Origin: Toxorhynchites rutilus septentrionalis
Taxonomy: Eukaryota > Arthropoda > Insecta > Diptera > Culicidae
Length of the DNA stretch: 64,000 nt
Reading direction: 5' to 3'
NCBI RefSeq assembly: GCF_029784135.1
Contig: NC_073746.1
Coordinates: 69,804,542 to 69,868,541, forward strand
Shown: positions 61,700 to 64,000 of the stretch, piece by piece
Position numbering within the stretch: position 1 is the stretch's first letter
Layout of the letters: every line of letters starts with the position of its first letter
Notes under the pieces: generated by a model
Database searches by the model: none
What the model was told of the DNA's origin: nothing
What the model saw: the letters and a program-made list of their open reading frames with translations, nothing else
Program-made: the position numbers and the translations under genes

Positions 61700-62216
61700 A
61701 AGCCTGAAATTTAGTGCGAAAAATACTTGTGCGAGACACGTATACAGCGAAAATCGATACAGAGCCATTTTTTGATTTTTTCAAAAAAGTTGAACACCCC
61801 AAAAATCCGTATTCGATGGAAATTAGCGATTTACTTAAATTCGAAATAGCTAAAGCCAACATTGGCGGTTTGCAAGCAGCAAAACGCAAGTAAGAAGCCA
61901 CGACTGGCATACTCTTCGCGGAACATCTTGTATCCATTTTAAATTTGCAACCCGGTAATTGATCCAACAAACAATTTCCATCAGTGTCAACCGCACTCCC
62001 TTTGGTACCCTTCCGTGTTGAAATGCCACCAAAAAGCGCTGTCTTCCAAAATGTGCTTCGATGGAATTCAAACATTCGTTGTGTGTCACAACGGTAATCT
62101 ACTCGTAAGGCGCATTCTGGGTTGAGTTGTGAAGGGATCTCTTTTTCCTCGATAAGACCATCCCTAATGAGTGGTTCAGCGTAAATCCGGAATGATATAC
62201 CACCCACCTCCACCAC
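61700..62216 (-). pseudogene. Possible Merlin/IS1016-like transposase relic
   Basis: A 178-codon minus frame contains EPLIRDGLIEEKE and DYRCDTQRMF. An overlapping frame (62089-61850) contains VRLTLMEIVCWINYRVANL, which resembles the LTL(x)EI(x)xWIYxW region after the zinc block of Merlin-type transposases. The match is weak and from memory, and needs a frameshift near 62000. It could also be an unrelated chance frame. Confidence 0.3.
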
Positions 62217-62337
62217 CCCACTAATCGGAAAAAATCACTTCACGACGCGAAAGACAAACTATGGAACTGTTTGTCGTCTTACGACTGTTTTGTTTTCTTT
62301 TCTGTGGAGTGTTTTTTTTGTGTTTTGCTCTTATTAG

Positions 62338-62386
62338 GGTGTAACATGGGAACCTACTTTTCTCGAGACGCTTGCGTGTCAAAGGT
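62338..62386 (+). CDS. Candidate small coding exon (MGTYFSRDACVSK...)
   Basis: A long T-rich tract ending TTATTAG (62331-62337) precedes it and GTGAGT follows at 62387. ATG at 62348 in good context (AACATGG) opens 13 codons in phase 0 to the donor. Gly at position 2 and Ser at 6 fit an N-myristoylation signal. The next exon is not identified; it may lie outside the window. Confidence 0.4.
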
Positions 62387-63320
62387 GAGTTCGGTGCTAC
62401 ATACATAATTGTTTGCATCGGCTCGTGTATATACGCGATTATGTATGAGGATGAAGACATTTGCCCTAACAACTCCAGCTAGGAAGTTAGGGTGGAGTGG
62501 TGGAAATTTGAATGACACTGCTTCAGAGATCGTTATCGCCATCTTCACCCACTCACCCGTTTTGTGGTTCTTCGCTTTTGAAAGTGATACCAACAATAAG
62601 GCGATGTTCTCCTATCTTGAAGCATTATGAATTCAAATATATATTGTGTGACAGCTAGTCTGACCGACCGACCGACCGACCGACCGAGTGTGTAGCATCA
62701 CCTCTTATCACCCATTTGCATGACAATGATCCGGTGGACAACAGAGGGAACGATTGGACAAAAGCGCAAATATGGTTTAAATTTACCATCTCATGAATGG
62801 AGGCTGACTTTGGGGGCAAATGGTGGGTTTGCGTCATCTGTCGATTATTCTTCATTTTTTCTCATTCGTACATCGTGTCAAGATAAACAGCTTGCGCTCA
62901 TATTGTCTGATTATTATTGATACTTCATGCGGAAAGTGAAATATTAACGAAATTTGGTAAATGTGTAAAGATTTATCAAAATGCGAGCTAACTCAGTCCC
63001 ACTTTGACCCAGACTAAGTGTGTTTATAGGAATGCCAGTCCGGCCGGCATCTGTTTATGTTTCAACCTTGACCGACTTAGTTTGACGGTTTTTAATTCAC
63101 GCTACTGTCTTTCAAACAATATGTTACCATAAATTATGTGGATGATTCTTCGCCCACTTTATTTATTTTTCTCCAACACCGGTTGACATTTGACTAACAC
63201 AGCCACCGATCAACACGAGCTAATTCACATTTTTATTCACAGTGAACCCAGTTTGTTTTAGGGAAAATCCGAAAACTTTTTCGTTTCCACTGATTCTACC
63301 GAAGTATCCCTCCTTTGTAA
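62387..63320. other. Stretch without recognised gene; (ACCG)n microsatellite at 62663-62686
   Basis: If 62338-62386 is a real exon this is its downstream intron. Only a short tetranucleotide run is visible. Confidence 0.4.
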
Positions 63321-63323
63321 TAC

Positions 63324-64000
63324 ATAGGGGAAAGTAGGTAAAGACGGACACTGCGGGTAAGATGGACACTTTTAATATTTCATTAACTAAAATTTTTTTG
63401 AAATATTTTAGTTATGCAAATACTTTCAATAAAGTGTATCAATACTTTCGAGACACACTGTTGATTTCCAGCGAGCGAACTGTCAAGCTTGTAAACAAAA
63501 CAAAAATTATCTTCGCGGGTGCACCATTCGATGTAATTTTTACTCCGTAGAAAATAGCGAAAAGTTCGTGATTTTTTGTTTTTTACGTGTTCCTCCAACG
63601 GGTAAGTGTTTATTTAGTCCATCATTAACTATCCTGTGATAAATCAGAGGTTTTTCAACGCTTATAGGAAGAGCTACGGTCATTCAAAAAAAAAGCTGCC
63701 AGTTCGGGCAAGACGGACACATTAAGGTAAGGAAAGACGGACACTAGAATTTTCCTAGGGTATTTAACAAAACTTTTTTGGTTTTACTATAAAGATGCCT
63801 ACAAATTACAAGCGCAAGAGTAACCGGCAGTCATGGACCGCTCAGCAGTTGGAACAAGCCATTAAGGCTGTAAAAAGTGGATCGCCGGTGAAGACAGCAG
63901 CAAGAAGTTACGCATTTCCAAGATCCACACTGATTCGCCACCTCACAAGTCCAACTGTATCAACTCGGCTAGGACCTCTTGATTCCGTATTCAATTCTCA
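63324..64000 (+). mobile_element. Pogo-like DNA transposon, left part, runs off the window
   Basis: The left end GGGGAAAGTAGGTAAAGACG is followed by repeats of AAGAYGGACAC at about 63340, 63360, 63704 and 63724. Then comes a transposase start. The right end is outside. Confidence 0.7.
63795..64000 (+). CDS. Pogo-like transposase N-terminus (HTH-psq), truncated by window
   Basis: ATG at 63795 opens MPTNYKRKSNRQSWTAQQLE and continues without stop to the window end (68 codons). A pipsqueak/CENP-B-type helix-turn-helix is visible: QAIKAVKSGSPVKTAARSY then PRSTLIRHL. This is the usual N-terminal DNA-binding domain of pogo/Tigger and jerky-type transposases. Confidence 0.85.
   Translation, partial: MPTNYKRKSNRQSWTAQQLEQAIKAVKSGSPVKTAARSYAFPRSTLIRHLTSPTVSTRLGPLDSVFNS

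Noticed and set aside
1..64000. CRISPR array or prokaryotic operon
   Set aside because: Intron-containing animal genes and eukaryotic transposons throughout; the tandem repeats have no spacer structure.

Overview
The window is nuclear DNA of an insect, most probably a culicine mosquito (Aedes-like). The evidence is gene architecture with short conserved introns beside very long transposon-filled ones, an AT-rich non-coding background, tRNA-derived SINEs, a DD37E Tc1/mariner element of the type known from mosquitoes, BEL/Pao and env-bearing gypsy retrotransposons, and several MITE families. Species is inferred, not shown.

Host genes. (1) At 1-2870 (+) lie the last four exons of a lysosomal alpha-mannosidase (GH38); its N-terminus is off the window. 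(2) Convergent to it and almost filling the first 49 kb on the minus strand is one cGMP-dependent protein kinase gene, closest to the fly Pkg21D type. I could place eleven coding exons (48939 down to 3148) whose phases agree and sum to 3711 nt (1236 codons plus stop). Order: a 445-residue low-complexity N-terminal exon (47605-48939), a leucine-zipper exon, the autoinhibitory segment, two cyclic-nucleotide-binding domains, the kinase domain and the AGC tail. A 23-kb intron separates exons 1 and 2, and a 17.8-kb intron cuts the kinase domain before its last two exons. (3) At 62338-62386 (+) there is a candidate small coding exon with good splice sites, of unknown gene.

Transposons. The 17.8-kb intron holds two tRNA-derived SINEs with target-site duplications, a TA-flanked element packed with a minisatellite, and a nearly intact BEL/Pao element (8602-15490, LTRs differing by one base) inserted in a repeat whose empty site is preserved twice elsewhere in the window. 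It also holds a pogo/Tc1-like element carrying ~150-bp tandem units, mariner relics and fold-back repeats. The 23-kb intron holds a 1.5-kb hAT-like non-autonomous element, a DD37E element with a frameshifted transposase (29930-31224), a 257-bp fold-back MITE, a 1.76-kb TIR element with an empty-site paralogue, and a 7.0-kb gypsy/errantivirus-type element (40256-47264). The gypsy element has identical LTRs, gag, pol and env, and a U-UUU-UUA slippery site at the gag/pol junction.

Upstream of the kinase (49-64 kb) I see almost only repeats: two TA-flanked MITEs, a third SINE with a perfect target duplication, DD41D-like and DD37-like mariner relics, LINE 3' tails, a possible Merlin-like relic, and at the right edge the start of a pogo-like transposase. 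No CRISPR, rRNA or genuine tRNA gene is visible. The most interesting signals are the long N-terminal exon of the kinase, young LTR elements that nevertheless carry frameshifts, and a recurrent palindrome/double-hairpin module shared by otherwise different repeats.
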